Origin: Methylotenera_A sp049687015
Lineage (GTDB): Bacteria; Pseudomonadota; Gammaproteobacteria; Burkholderiales; Methylophilaceae
DNA: 64,000 bases
NCBI GenBank assembly: GCA_049687015.1
Contig: JBAVIP010000050.1
Coordinates: forward strand, 77,292-141,291
Direction: 5' to 3'
The notes under the pieces are model-generated. The model searched no databases and was not told the origin of the DNA. It worked only from the letters and a program-made list of their open reading frames with translations. Of the stretch, positions 35,573 to 43,887 are shown in pieces (within the stretch, counting starts at the first letter, position 1; each line of letters starts with the position of its first letter). The position numbers and the translations under genes are program-made.

Positions 35573-36676
35573 TCATCTCAGTTTCAGCGTTGAAAGCCCT
35601 ACCAGCACCAGCATCATGGTAATAATCCAGAACCGCACCACGACTTGTGTCTCCTTCCAGCCTTTTTGCTCATAGTGATGATGCAAGGGCGCCATTAAGA
35701 AGATACGCTGCCCGACCCCCGTCTTATGTTTGGTGTACTTGAAATACATGACCTGCAGCGCGACCGAGAAGGTTTCCACCACAAACACGCCGCCCATAAT
35801 AAACAGCACGATTTCCTGCCGCACAATGACGGCCACCACGCCCAGCGCAGCGCCCAAGGCCAGCGCACCTACATCGCCCATGAACACTTCGGCCGGATAG
35901 GCGTTAAACCACAGGAAACCCAGGCCAGCACCCGCCATGGCGGCGCAAAACACCATCAGCTCGCCTGCCCCCGCCACGTATGGAATACCCAAATATTTTG
36001 AAAAATACAAATGCCCCGCCACATAAGCAAATATGGCAAGTGCACTGCCCACCATCACAGTGGGCAAAATCGCCAGGCCATCCAGCCCGTCGGTAAGATT
36101 CACCGCATTGCTGCTGCCGACAATCACCAGATAGGTCAGCACAATAAAGCCGACAGCGCTTAAAGGCAGCACCAAGTGTTTGAAGAAGGGGAAAATCAAT
36201 GTAGTTTCTACTGGCGTTACGGATGTTTTGAACAAAAAGATTGCCACGCCCAAACCAATCACGCTTTGCCAGAAATACTTGGCCTTGGCCGATAAGCCTT
36301 TAGGGTTCTTATGAACCACTTTGCGGTAGTCATCTACCCAGCCAACCGCGCCGAAACCAAGCGTGGTCACCAGCACCACCCAGATATACTTGTTATGTAA
36401 ATCACCCCATAACAAGGTGGCAATAGCAATCGCCACCAGTATTAGTGCGCCGCCCATGGTGGGCGTTCCAGCCTTGATTAAATGCGTTTGCGGCCCATCG
36501 TCACGTACCGCCTGGCCAACCTTGTACTCAGTCAGTTTGCGTATCATTTTTGGGCCCACCATAAATGAAATGATGAGCGCAGTCAGTGTTGCCAAAACCG
36601 CGCGCAACGTGATGTAATTAAACACATTGAAGCCGCGAATATCGTGCGCCAACCAGCGAGTAAGTTCTAGCAGCAT
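35573..36676 (-). CDS. mraY: Phospho-N-acetylmuramoyl-pentapeptide transferase
   Basis: MraY transfers phospho-MurNAc-pentapeptide to undecaprenyl phosphate, making lipid I. The 367-residue, ten-helix protein has 'KAGTPTMGGALIL', 'GWVDDYRKVVHKNPKGLSAK', 'NLTDGLDGLAI' with catalytic aspartates, 'GFLWFNAYPAEVFMGDVGAL' and 'APLHHHYEQKGWKETQVV'. Its start overlaps the murF stop region by 10 bases. Confidence 0.98.
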   Translation of the reverse strand: MLLELTRWLAHDIRGFNVFNYITLRAVLATLTALIISFMVGPKMIRKLTEYKVGQAVRDDGPQTHLIKAGTPTMGGALILVAIAIATLLWGDLHNKYIWVVLVTTLGFGAVGWVDDYRKVVHKNPKGLSAKAKYFWQSVIGLGVAIFLFKTSVTPVETTLIFPFFKHLVLPLSAVGFIVLTYLVIVGSSNAVNLTDGLDGLAILPTVMVGSALAIFAYVAGHLYFSKYLGIPYVAGAGELMVFCAAMAGAGLGFLWFNAYPAEVFMGDVGALALGAALGVVAVIVRQEIVLFIMGGVFVVETFSVALQVMYFKYTKHKTGVGQRIFLMAPLHHHYEQKGWKETQVVVRFWIITMMLVLVGLSTLKLR

Positions 36677-38037
36677 GACTTTTCCTCCAATTCATTATTT
36701 TTTTCTATCAGTTGATTTACAACGCGCTCCATCTGCATAAAACGTGAGCCTTTTACCAGCACCGTCACGCCTTTTTGCATTAATGGTTTTAAGCTTGCAA
36801 CCAAAGTTTCTAAAGTAGAAAAATGCTGCGCATTTTCCCCAAATGCTTTGGCAGCCAACTGACTCATTTCACCCAAGGTAAATAATTGGCTAATGCCTTT
36901 TTGTTGGGCGCATAAGCCAATATCGGCGTGCATTTGCGGCGCATCCACGCCCAGTTCCGCCATGTCGCCCATCACGAAAATTTGTGTAGTTTTCTGATTT
37001 GCCAACACATCAATGGCCGCTTTCATCGAATCCGGATTAGCGTTGTAAGTGTCGTCAATCAGCACCGCGCCATTCAAGCCTTGCAGCCAATTAAGGCGGC
37101 CTTTAACTGCGCAGAAACCGGCCAGCCCTTTAGCGATATCCGCGTTTGAAACTCCGAGCGCAACCGCTACTGCGCTTGCTGCCAGCGCGTTATGAACATT
37201 GTGCAGACCCAGCACGTGCAACTCGAACTTGGTCTCCCCATTGGGGGTTTTCAGGCTGATTCGCGTTAAATTTCCGTTTGTTTGGTAAGTCGCACTGATA
37301 TCTGCTGCTTTATTTAAGCCAAACGTGACAACTTTTCTATTTTTATTCAGCGATTTCCAATAATCAGCAAAGTCATCATCAGCATTGATAACGGCAATGC
37401 CGTCATCGGCCAAACCCTCATAAATTTCACCTTTGGCACGGGCGATTGCTTCACGCGAGCCTACTTCACCAATATGCGCAGTACCGGCGTTGTTAACAAC
37501 AGCAACATCTGGCTGTGCCAGATTTGTCAGATAGCGGATTTCACCTTCATGGTTCATGCCCATTTCGATTACCGCAAAAGCATGTTCCTGGCGAATTTTC
37601 AGCAAAGTCATTGGCATGCCAATATCGTTATTCAAGTTGCCTTGCGTTGCCAACACACCTTTATCAGTGGTTGACAAAATCGCTGCGATCATTTCTTTTA
37701 CGGTGGTTTTGCCGTTGCTGCCAGTCACCGCCACAAGCGGCAGCTTGAATTTATTGCGCCAGTATTTTGCCAGTTGCCCCAAAGCCAACCGCGTGTCCGG
37801 CACAACCACAGCCGGGCTTGCTAGCGTATTGGCATCTGACACCAATACCGCTGCAGCGCCTTGTTTAACGGCCTCGGTCGCGTAGGTGTTGCCATCAAAG
37901 CACTCGCCCTTGATGCCCACAAATAATTGATTTTTTGCTATATGGCGGCTATCAGAGCCCACACTTTCACATAGCACATCAACGCCTATCATGCGTCCAC
38001 CTACTGCTCTAGCGATTTCAGAAAGCATCATCATCAT
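36667..38037 (-). CDS. murF: UDP-N-acetylmuramoyl-tripeptide--D-alanyl-D-alanine ligase
   Basis: MurF adds the D-Ala-D-Ala dipeptide made by Ddl. The 456-residue Mur ligase has 'DSRHIAKNQLFVGIKGE', P-loop 'AVTGSNGKTTVKEMIAAIL', 'GNLNNDIGMPMTLL', 'EMGMNHEGEI', 'GTAHIGEVGS', 'LIDDTYNANPDSMKAAID' and 'VMGDMAELG'. The ATG overlaps the murE stop (ATGA-type, 4 bases). Confidence 0.97.
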   Translation of the reverse strand: MMMMLSEIARAVGGRMIGVDVLCESVGSDSRHIAKNQLFVGIKGECFDGNTYATEAVKQGAAAVLVSDANTLASPAVVVPDTRLALGQLAKYWRNKFKLPLVAVTGSNGKTTVKEMIAAILSTTDKGVLATQGNLNNDIGMPMTLLKIRQEHAFAVIEMGMNHEGEIRYLTNLAQPDVAVVNNAGTAHIGEVGSREAIARAKGEIYEGLADDGIAVINADDDFADYWKSLNKNRKVVTFGLNKAADISATYQTNGNLTRISLKTPNGETKFELHVLGLHNVHNALAASAVAVALGVSNADIAKGLAGFCAVKGRLNWLQGLNGAVLIDDTYNANPDSMKAAIDVLANQKTTQIFVMGDMAELGVDAPQMHADIGLCAQQKGISQLFTLGEMSQLAAKAFGENAQHFSTLETLVASLKPLMQKGVTVLVKGSRFMQMERVVNQLIEKNNELEEKSCC

Positions 38038-39467
38038 ACGGATGTTCTTTCATATATCTTGAGCACATCTTTCGCTTGCTCAATATCACTAAAGCGGTAT
38101 TTTTTGCCGGCTATTTCTTGATAATCTTCGTGGCCTTTACCCGCGATTAACACGATGTCACCTGGTTTAGCTGAAAATATGCCAACCGATATAGCCTTGG
38201 CGCGGTCTTCTTCTATCGCAAAATTACCGTGCATGTCACTGACTATATCCTGAATAATTTTTTCAGGGTTTTCATCGCGCGGATTATCCGACGTCACCAC
38301 AACAGCATCAGCAATTTCACTGGCAATTTTCCCCATTATTTCTCGCTTACCCGCATCACGATTGCCACCGCAGCCGAATACACAAATTAATTTAGAACTT
38401 GCTTGCGCTTTTAATGTGGACAACACCTTCTCAAGCGCGTCCGGTGTATGTGCGTAATCCACCACCACCAAAGGCAATTTGCCGCCGCCAATCTGTTGCA
38501 TGCGACCAGCGGCAGATTGAATGTGTGAAATCGCGTCTATTGCATCGTCTAAACTCACTTTTGAGACCAATAAAGTGGCCAGCACTGCCAGCACGTTATA
38601 CACGTTAAAACGCCCGATCAAATTGGCTTTCACCGATGCGTTGCCAAACGGCGTGATGGCATAAAATGTAAAGTGCGTGTTCTCAAAATGCAGCTCTGTC
38701 GCCCTTACATCGCCACGCTCAATACCATAGGCCATCACTGGTGTACCGACACCAGCCAAACCTGCTTCGATTTCCTGGCCAAATTCATCATCACAATTAA
38801 GCACTGCAAATTTCAAATCACTTTTGTCAAAAAGACTGCGTTTTTCCGCTGCATATGCTTCAAAAGATGCGTGATAATCCAAATGATCACGCGATAAATT
38901 ACTGAGTACCGCCACATCAAAATGCACGCCTCTAACGCGGCCTTGATGTAAGCCATGTGATGATACCTCCATCGCAACAGTTGTAACCTCTTGCTCAACA
39001 TAGCCTGCCAGCATCTCTTGCAGCAACACGGCATCTGGCGTAGTGTTTGAGGTTGCGCTTAACTGGTTTGGCAAGCCGTTTCCCAAGGTGCCGATTACAG
39101 CTGTTTTGCGCCCCAAATAGTTAAAGCATTGGCTCAACCATTGCGTAATTGAAGTTTTGCCATTGGTGCCGGTCACGCCTATCATCCACATTTTTGTCGA
39201 TGGTTTTTTATAAAACTGCCCCGCAATATCACTGGCTTGCAGCCGTAAGTGTTTAATCGCTTTATTTTCAATATTCCAATCCGCGTTCCAATCGAAACCT
39301 TCTGGATCCCACAACACCGCACTGGCACCATTTTTAATGGCATCGGCAATATAGTTGCGGCCATCCGACTTCTCGCCCGGATACGCCAAAAACAAGCTGC
39401 CTGGCACCACTTTGCGGCTATCAGAAGTGATACTTTTTGCGGCAGCTTTAATCGAGTATTTACTCAT
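38034..39467 (-). CDS. murE: UDP-N-acetylmuramoyl-L-alanyl-D-glutamate--2,6-diaminopimelate ligase
   Basis: MurE adds meso-diaminopimelate. The 477-residue ligase has 'SDSRKVVPGSLFLAYPG', P-loop 'GVTGTNGKTSITQWL', 'VAMEVSSHGLHQGRV', 'NLSRDHLDYHASFEAYAAEK', 'DYAHTPDALEKVL' and the DAP-specificity motif region 'SDNPRDENPEKI' (DNPR), so DAP rather than lysine is the expected substrate. It overlaps ftsI and murF by four bases each. Confidence 0.97.
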   Translation of the reverse strand: MSKYSIKAAAKSITSDSRKVVPGSLFLAYPGEKSDGRNYIADAIKNGASAVLWDPEGFDWNADWNIENKAIKHLRLQASDIAGQFYKKPSTKMWMIGVTGTNGKTSITQWLSQCFNYLGRKTAVIGTLGNGLPNQLSATSNTTPDAVLLQEMLAGYVEQEVTTVAMEVSSHGLHQGRVRGVHFDVAVLSNLSRDHLDYHASFEAYAAEKRSLFDKSDLKFAVLNCDDEFGQEIEAGLAGVGTPVMAYGIERGDVRATELHFENTHFTFYAITPFGNASVKANLIGRFNVYNVLAVLATLLVSKVSLDDAIDAISHIQSAAGRMQQIGGGKLPLVVVDYAHTPDALEKVLSTLKAQASSKLICVFGCGGNRDAGKREIMGKIASEIADAVVVTSDNPRDENPEKIIQDIVSDMHGNFAIEEDRAKAISVGIFSAKPGDIVLIAGKGHEDYQEIAGKKYRFSDIEQAKDVLKIYERTSV

Positions 39468-41200
39468 ACCACCTCTTTTACATCTTCAGTGGTTTCTGGT
39501 GGAATGACGATATTGTTATTTGGCGAGTCCTGCGGCACCGCAAGCATACGCAACGCGTCGGCCATTACCGCACTAAATACAGGCGCAGCTGATGCGCCGC
39601 CATAGTATTGGTCTTTTTCTATACTTGGCTCGTCTATCATCACCGCCATAATCAAGCGCGGGTTAGAAGCAGGCGCCATACCCACAAAAGAAGCCACGTA
39701 CTTGTCTTTTTCATAACCTTGAGGGCCCAATTTATGGGCTGTGCCGGTTTTACCTGCTATGCGATAGCCAGCCACTTGCGCCTTAAGTGCGGTGCCGCCC
39801 GGTTGCACCACCAGCTCCAGCATATCCTTCACATCATTCGCAACTTGGGCGGAGAATACTTGATGGCCGACAGGCGCTTCAGCTAGCTTTATTAATGAAA
39901 CGGGCTTTAATTCGCCCTCATTAGCAAATACGGTATAGGCGCGCGCCAGCTGTAATAATGTTAAGCTAATGCCATGCCCAAACGACATCGTCGCCTGCTC
40001 GATGGGGCGCCATGATTTGTAATTCCTAAGAATACCGGAAGCCTCGCCCGGAAAGCCAATATGCGTTGGCGTACCAAACCCGAGCTGATTAAACGTACTC
40101 CAAAGCTCTTCTCTTTTCAGGCTTAATGCCATTTTTGCCGCGCCCACGTTAGATGATTTTTGTATCACCTGCGCTACCGTCAATATGCCGTGCATGTGCG
40201 AATCATGGATAGTTGCGGGGCCGATGCTCATTGAGCCAGGTGCGGTTTGAATTTTGGTGTCTGGCTTAAAGTCGCCAAACTGCATCGCGGCCGAGGCCGT
40301 TACAGGCTTCATTGTTGAGCCAGGCTCAAAAGTATCGGTAATCGCACGATTACGAGTTTTCCCCTTAATGTTGATTGGGTTATTCGGGTTATACGTCGGC
40401 AAATTCACCATCGCCAGCACTTCGCCTGTCTTGGCATCTAAAATCACCACAGCCCCTGCACTAGCCTTATGTAATTCAACTGCTTTAGCGAGCTCCCTAA
40501 AAGCCAGATATTGAAGTCGTCTATCAATACTCAGCACCAGATCATGCCCGTCTTGCGGAACTTTCACCGCCTCTAAATCCTCAACAATATGACCTTGCCT
40601 ATCTTTAATCACGCGGCGGCTGCCAGCTTTGCCAGAAAGTACACTATTTTTAGCCAACTCAAAACCTTCCTGGCCGTTGTCGTCAATACCGGTAAAGCCC
40701 ACCAAATGTGCGGTTACATCTCCTGCCGGGTAAAAGCGTTTATATTCACGCTGCAAAAACACACCGGGGATTTCCAGACTCATGACTTTAGCTGCCAATT
40801 CTGGAGATATGCGCCGCTTTAAATAAACGAACTCGCGCTCACGATTGGCAATTTTTTTGTCAAAATCTTTGGTTTTAATCGCCAGCAATTTAGCCAGCGC
40901 GTTTTTTTGCTGTTTATTAATTTCAACATCTGGCGGGCTTGCCCATACCGACTCTACCGGGCTGCTGATGGCAAGAAGCTCGCCGTTTCTATCGGTAATT
41001 TTGCCGCGATGCGCCTGTAATACCAGAGAGCGGCTATACCGTGCATCGCCTTTCTGTTGCAAAAATGCCTTATGTAAACTTTGCAAATAAATACCACGCA
41101 TAAACAGGCCGGCAAAACCTAGTAGCACCGCAATCAAAAGCGCGCGCCTGCGCCATGCTGGCAGCTTAACAATGTGATGTTGTGCTTGGCTATAGGCCAT
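39464..41200 (-). CDS. ftsI: Division-specific penicillin-binding protein 3 (peptidoglycan D,D-transpeptidase)
   Basis: FtsI crosslinks septal peptidoglycan with FtsW. The 578-residue class B PBP has one N-terminal transmembrane helix (about 18-37), a pedestal domain starting 'RGKITDRNGELLAIS', and a transpeptidase domain with SxxK 'EPGSTMKPVTASA', SxN 'QKSSNVGAAKM' and KTG 'RIAGKTGTAHK'. It lies 2 bases after ftsL ends. Confidence 0.97.
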   Translation of the reverse strand: MAYSQAQHHIVKLPAWRRRALLIAVLLGFAGLFMRGIYLQSLHKAFLQQKGDARYSRSLVLQAHRGKITDRNGELLAISSPVESVWASPPDVEINKQQKNALAKLLAIKTKDFDKKIANREREFVYLKRRISPELAAKVMSLEIPGVFLQREYKRFYPAGDVTAHLVGFTGIDDNGQEGFELAKNSVLSGKAGSRRVIKDRQGHIVEDLEAVKVPQDGHDLVLSIDRRLQYLAFRELAKAVELHKASAGAVVILDAKTGEVLAMVNLPTYNPNNPINIKGKTRNRAITDTFEPGSTMKPVTASAAMQFGDFKPDTKIQTAPGSMSIGPATIHDSHMHGILTVAQVIQKSSNVGAAKMALSLKREELWSTFNQLGFGTPTHIGFPGEASGILRNYKSWRPIEQATMSFGHGISLTLLQLARAYTVFANEGELKPVSLIKLAEAPVGHQVFSAQVANDVKDMLELVVQPGGTALKAQVAGYRIAGKTGTAHKLGPQGYEKDKYVASFVGMAPASNPRLIMAVMIDEPSIEKDQYYGGASAAPVFSAVMADALRMLAVPQDSPNNNIVIPPETTEDVKEVV

Positions 41201-41202
41201 GT

Positions 41203-41478
41203 TTAGCGCGCCATTTCTTCTAGTGAAATCACCTGAATGCGTTTTGCATCAGGCACTTGCATTTGCAATTTTTTGGTTGCAAGCTCTTCTATTCGAGAGT
41301 GCATTGCCCAGGTACTTTGCTCAAGTTGTAATTGTCCGTATTCAGTTTCGTATTTCTTGGTCAGCTCTTGCTGCTGCTCTAGCTCAAAATACAATTTGCG
41401 TGCTTTATGCTGCGAAGTCACCACACCTAAAGCCACAGCTATTAAGGTAAAAAATAAAATGAGGTTAAGTCGCGTCAT
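41203..41478 (-). CDS. ftsL: Cell-division protein FtsL
   Basis: A 91-residue bitopic protein with a transmembrane helix (about 3-22) and a periplasmic coiled coil with heptad-like leucines ('LYFELEQQQELTKKYETEY', 'LQLEQSTWA'), ending 'RIEELATKKLQMQVPDAKRI', the typical FtsL pattern. FtsL forms the FtsQLB complex. Sequence conservation is low in the family; the position between rsmH and ftsI is decisive. Confidence 0.92.
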   Translation of the reverse strand: MTRLNLILFFTLIAVALGVVTSQHKARKLYFELEQQQELTKKYETEYGQLQLEQSTWAMHSRIEELATKKLQMQVPDAKRIQVISLEEMAR

Positions 41479-42482
41479 GCCGTCGCCGTTCTTTCTGCCA
41501 CGCGCATCACAGCGCTTCTGGCACGCACATTAAGCTTAATTTCACTTGCACTTGGCTTAATAGCACGTCCAATCGAAATCAACCTTGCCTGAGGCAAATC
41601 TTTGGCTTTGATGGGAAAGTTGGCAGGTAAATCATCACGATTTTCTTCGCTATTGATAAACCGCTTCACAATTCTGTCTTCCAGCGAATGAAAGCTAATC
41701 ACCACCAATCTGCCGCCAGAAGCCAATAAACTCAGGCATTGTGGCAGTACTAGCGATAACTCCTCAAGCTCCTGATTGACGAAAATCCGTAAAGCTTGAA
41801 AGGTGCGCGTTGCAGGGTTCTGCCCCGGTTCGACCTTGGGGATTGCACTTGCCACGATCTTGGCAAGCTGTCCAGTAGTGGTGATGGCGCGCCCGTCTGT
41901 GCGCTCCTTAATAGTCGCCCTTGCAACCTGCTTAGCAAACCGTTCTTCACCATAGTCTTTTATCACCTTCCCTAGTTGTTGTTCTGAAATTGTGGTCAAC
42001 AGTTCTGCTACTGTTTTGCCACGCGTTTGATCCATGCGCATGTCGAGCGGGCCGTCATACCTGAAACTAAAGCCGCGCTCACCTTCATCGATTTGCGGCG
42101 ACGAAATACCCAAATCCAGCAAAATGCCGTCCACCCTTGTTAAATTGTTATCTGCTGCCAATTGATTGATTTCTGAAAAGTGCCGGTGCTCGATTTTGAA
42201 TCGCGCATCCTGAATTTGCTTGCCAGCTTCTAAAGCCGCTAAATCTCTATCCATCGCGAACAAGCGACCTGCTTTACCAAGCTTGGATAATATTTTTTTG
42301 CTATGCCCACCGCGCCCGAATGTGCCGTCGATATAAGTGCCGCCTGGCTTAATATTCAAAGCATCAACAGCCTCATCAAGCAATACGGTTGTGTGCGAAA
42401 AAGGCTGAGACATAACTGCTGGTGATGCTTTCGTTGCTGACAGTGGGGCTGTTGTGGGCGCCGAAATCGCGCCCGTTATCAT
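41475..42482 (-). CDS. rsmH: 16S rRNA (cytosine-1402-N4)-methyltransferase
   Basis: RsmH (MraW) methylates C1402 of 16S rRNA. The 335-residue protein has 'TTVLLDEAVDALNIKPGGTY', 'DGTFGRGGHSKKIL' (SAM loop), 'FAMDRDLAAL', 'DGILLDLGISSPQID' and 'GGRLVVISFHSLEDRIVKRF'. The ATG at 42482 overlaps the mraZ stop and has AGAAGG upstream; a second in-frame ATG at 42413 lacks a ribosome-binding site, so the slightly long N-terminus (about 23 extra Ala/Thr-rich residues) is probably real. Confidence 0.96.
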   Translation of the reverse strand: MITGAISAPTTAPLSATKASPAVMSQPFSHTTVLLDEAVDALNIKPGGTYIDGTFGRGGHSKKILSKLGKAGRLFAMDRDLAALEAGKQIQDARFKIEHRHFSEINQLAADNNLTRVDGILLDLGISSPQIDEGERGFSFRYDGPLDMRMDQTRGKTVAELLTTISEQQLGKVIKDYGEERFAKQVARATIKERTDGRAITTTGQLAKIVASAIPKVEPGQNPATRTFQALRIFVNQELEELSLVLPQCLSLLASGGRLVVISFHSLEDRIVKRFINSEENRDDLPANFPIKAKDLPQARLISIGRAIKPSASEIKLNVRARSAVMRVAERTATA

Positions 42483-42925
42483 AGTGAAAAACCTTCTAAT
42501 TCTGCGGGCATCTCAATGCCATCGCCGTTCATTACATTTTCAAGCTGCTTGCGCCACGCTTCCATATTCCACATTTCAAAATGGCTGCCCTGGCCCACCA
42601 GCATGACTTCTTTTTCCAAACCAGCAAATTCGCGCAAAGCCGGTGAAACCAGCATGCGGCCTGCGCTATCAAGCGCGATATCTTCAGCGTAACCCACCAA
42701 CAAACGCTGCAAGCTGGAAGATTGTCTATCAAAACTCGACAGCGCCATCATCTTGGCTTGAATTGGCTCCCACGCAGGCTGTGGGTACAGTAACAAGCAA
42801 CGGTGCGGATGCGCAGTCAATACCACATTGCCCGCACTTTGCGTCAATAATGCCTCGCGATGCTTAGCCGGTACAGCCAGCCTGCCTTTAACATCCATAC
42901 TTAAATTTGTAGCGCCGCGAAACAT
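42479..42925 (-). CDS. mraZ: Transcriptional regulator MraZ
   Basis: MraZ is the first gene of the dcw cluster and a DNA-binding repressor of its own operon. The 148-residue protein contains two SpoVT/AbrB-like halves with 'MDVKGRLAVPAKHREAL' (about 10-26) and 'LDSAGRMLVSPALREFAGL' (about 86-104), the DxxGR pairs typical of the family. Three evenly spaced GTGG-type repeats and a strong promoter lie upstream, consistent with autoregulation. Confidence 0.96.
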   Translation of the reverse strand: MFRGATNLSMDVKGRLAVPAKHREALLTQSAGNVVLTAHPHRCLLLYPQPAWEPIQAKMMALSSFDRQSSSLQRLLVGYAEDIALDSAGRMLVSPALREFAGLEKEVMLVGQGSHFEMWNMEAWRKQLENVMNGDGIEMPAELEGFSL

Positions 42926-43022
42926 GTTTGATTAAAAACCTTATAATTTCTAAAATTTATTTGGAGTTATTTATTTAAAAAGTAGGGAATTACCAATCAC
43001 CCTTAGCCTAAATTGGTTATTC

Positions 43023-43047
43023 CCCACAAAACCCCACTTTTCTCCAC
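43023..43047 (-). promoter_or_regulatory. MraZ box: three GTGGN repeats at 10-bp spacing
   Basis: On the minus strand GTGGA (43047-43043), GTGGG (43037-43033) and GTGGG (43027-43023) recur exactly every 10 bp, the known arrangement of MraZ operators (short G-rich repeats separated by 5 bases). They lie just downstream of the predicted transcription start, about 100 bases before mraZ. Confidence 0.8.
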
Positions 43048-43055
43048 CAAATTGC

Positions 43056-43084
43056 ACTATAGTTAAAAAAAAAGCGCTTTGCAA
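43056..43084 (-). promoter_or_regulatory. Promoter of the mraZ/dcw cluster
   Basis: Minus-strand TTGCAA (43084-43079), 17-base spacer, TATAGT (43061-43056); transcription would start near 43049, right at the MraZ box. A long leader of about 120 bases follows. The nearly ideal spacing and location make this the best promoter call in the window. Confidence 0.7.
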
Positions 43085-43268
43085 GCACTTTTTGAGATTT
43101 TTTCTTTATAAGACAAAGACTTAGCGCATTTTTGCGTAAAAAACAAACATGTTAATAATCAACAAGTTATTAAATTAACTGAATGTAAAATATGAGTGTT
43201 ATGGATTATGTGATTGAATTGCATGAAAGCCATAAAAACGGAGGCGAGAATCCTGAGAAAAAATAAGG

Positions 43269-43569
43269 GAAGCTAGCCGATAAGCCGGGTTCTGTCGTGC
43301 ATTGCTACACGTAACAGTCATTCATCTAGGCGCATCGTTACCAATACGCTCAAGCAACCTACCCGCTGGCAGCGCGAGCCACGCCTATTGCCAGCCTATT
43401 TGGTCTTGCTGCAGATGGAGGTTACCGCGTTTCACCGTAACTTAATACGCTCGTCTCTGTGGCCCTATTCCGCGCCTCACGGCGTACGGCCGTTAGCCGT
43501 CATCCTGCTCTGTGCAGCCCGGACTTTCCTCCCCTCACTTACGTGAGCGGCGACTGTCTAGCTAGCTTC
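43269..43569 (-). ncRNA. rnpB: RNase P RNA, bacterial type A
   Basis: The minus strand carries the conserved RNase P RNA landmarks: 'GAGGAAAGTCCGGGCT' (near 43520), 'CACAGAGCAGGATG', 'AGGGCCACAGAGACGA', 'GGTGAAACGCGGTAACCTCC' and the 3' 'ACAGAACCCGGCTTATCG'. The ends pair as helix P1 (GAAGCTAGC at 43569-43561 with GCTAGCTTC at 43277-43269), which defines the extent; the RNA is about 300 nt. A T-rich stretch after the 3' end may terminate it. A candidate -10 (TAAAAT) lies a few bases upstream of 43569. rnpB between rsmI and mraZ is a known proteobacterial arrangement. Confidence 0.96.
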
Positions 43570-43686
43570 AGCGCTATTTTAACACAGATAAAAGTGGGAC
43601 TTTAATACATGTCGAATGGCTGGTACACTGACGTGATGAACACAAAAATAACAATTACTCAACCAAATTGGGGGTTCCTGTCAAGT

Positions 43687-43708
43687 TATACACCTAAATC
43701 GGTGTATA
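43687..43708. other. 8-bp perfect hairpin at the left edge of the cassette-like region
   Basis: TATACACC (43687-43694) pairs with GGTGTATA (43701-43708) over a 6-base loop, followed by TTTTACG. It directly follows GTTATAC (43685-43691), which resembles the GTTATGC end of the attC site downstream. Confidence 0.6.
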
Positions 43709-43712
43709 TTTT

Positions 43713-43751
43713 ACGTTGTACCTCCGCGCTTCGCGCGGCAAGTACAATGCG
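43713..43751. repeat. Hairpin with GTTGTAC/GTACAA ends
   Basis: TTGTAC and GTACAA flank an inner GC-rich stem (CCGCGC-TTC-GCGCGG). It abuts and slightly overlaps the longer hairpin that starts at 43745. Confidence 0.6.
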
Positions 43752-43845
43752 CGGATAAGCGTGTGTTGATCGCCCACGCGAGCGCGTGGCACAACGTGGC
43801 GATCAAACACACTGCCCTTCGGGCAGGATGCTTATCCGCGCATTG
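43745..43845. repeat. 101-bp long-arm hairpin upstream of the DUF4230 gene
   Basis: Outer arms CAATGCGCGGATAAGC (43745-43760) and GCTTATCCGCGCATTG (43830-43845) are perfectly complementary over 16 bp. Inner arms GTGTGTTGATCGCC (43761-43774) and GGCGATCAAACACAC (43798-43812) pair with one bulge. The centre holds small palindromes (CACGCGAGCGCGTG) and a side hairpin (TGCCCTTCGGGCA). No similar sequence is seen elsewhere in the window. It could be a MITE-like insertion or a structured leader RNA. Confidence 0.65.
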
Positions 43846-43887
43846 GGCATAGTTTGATCTCCCTCACCTCACATACGAAGAAGAATA

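Larger units (their letters stand above)
42926..43268. other. Spacer between mraZ and rnpB
   Basis: Apart from the dcw promoter and MraZ box described separately, the stretch holds the about 120-base mraZ leader and an AT-rich region (43085-43268) ending in the T-rich tail of rnpB. No convincing gene is seen. Confidence 0.6.

Noticed and set aside
43192..43266. A 24-codon plus-strand frame with a protein-like hydrophilic sequence next to rnpB
   Set aside because: No ribosome-binding site, a stop lies two codons upstream, and it ends inside the probable terminator region of rnpB; too short to support.
43713..43845. The hairpins as a second attC site
   Set aside because: The arms lack RYYYAAC / GTTRRRY ends and are almost perfectly complementary without the unpaired spacers typical of attC, so they were recorded only as repeats.
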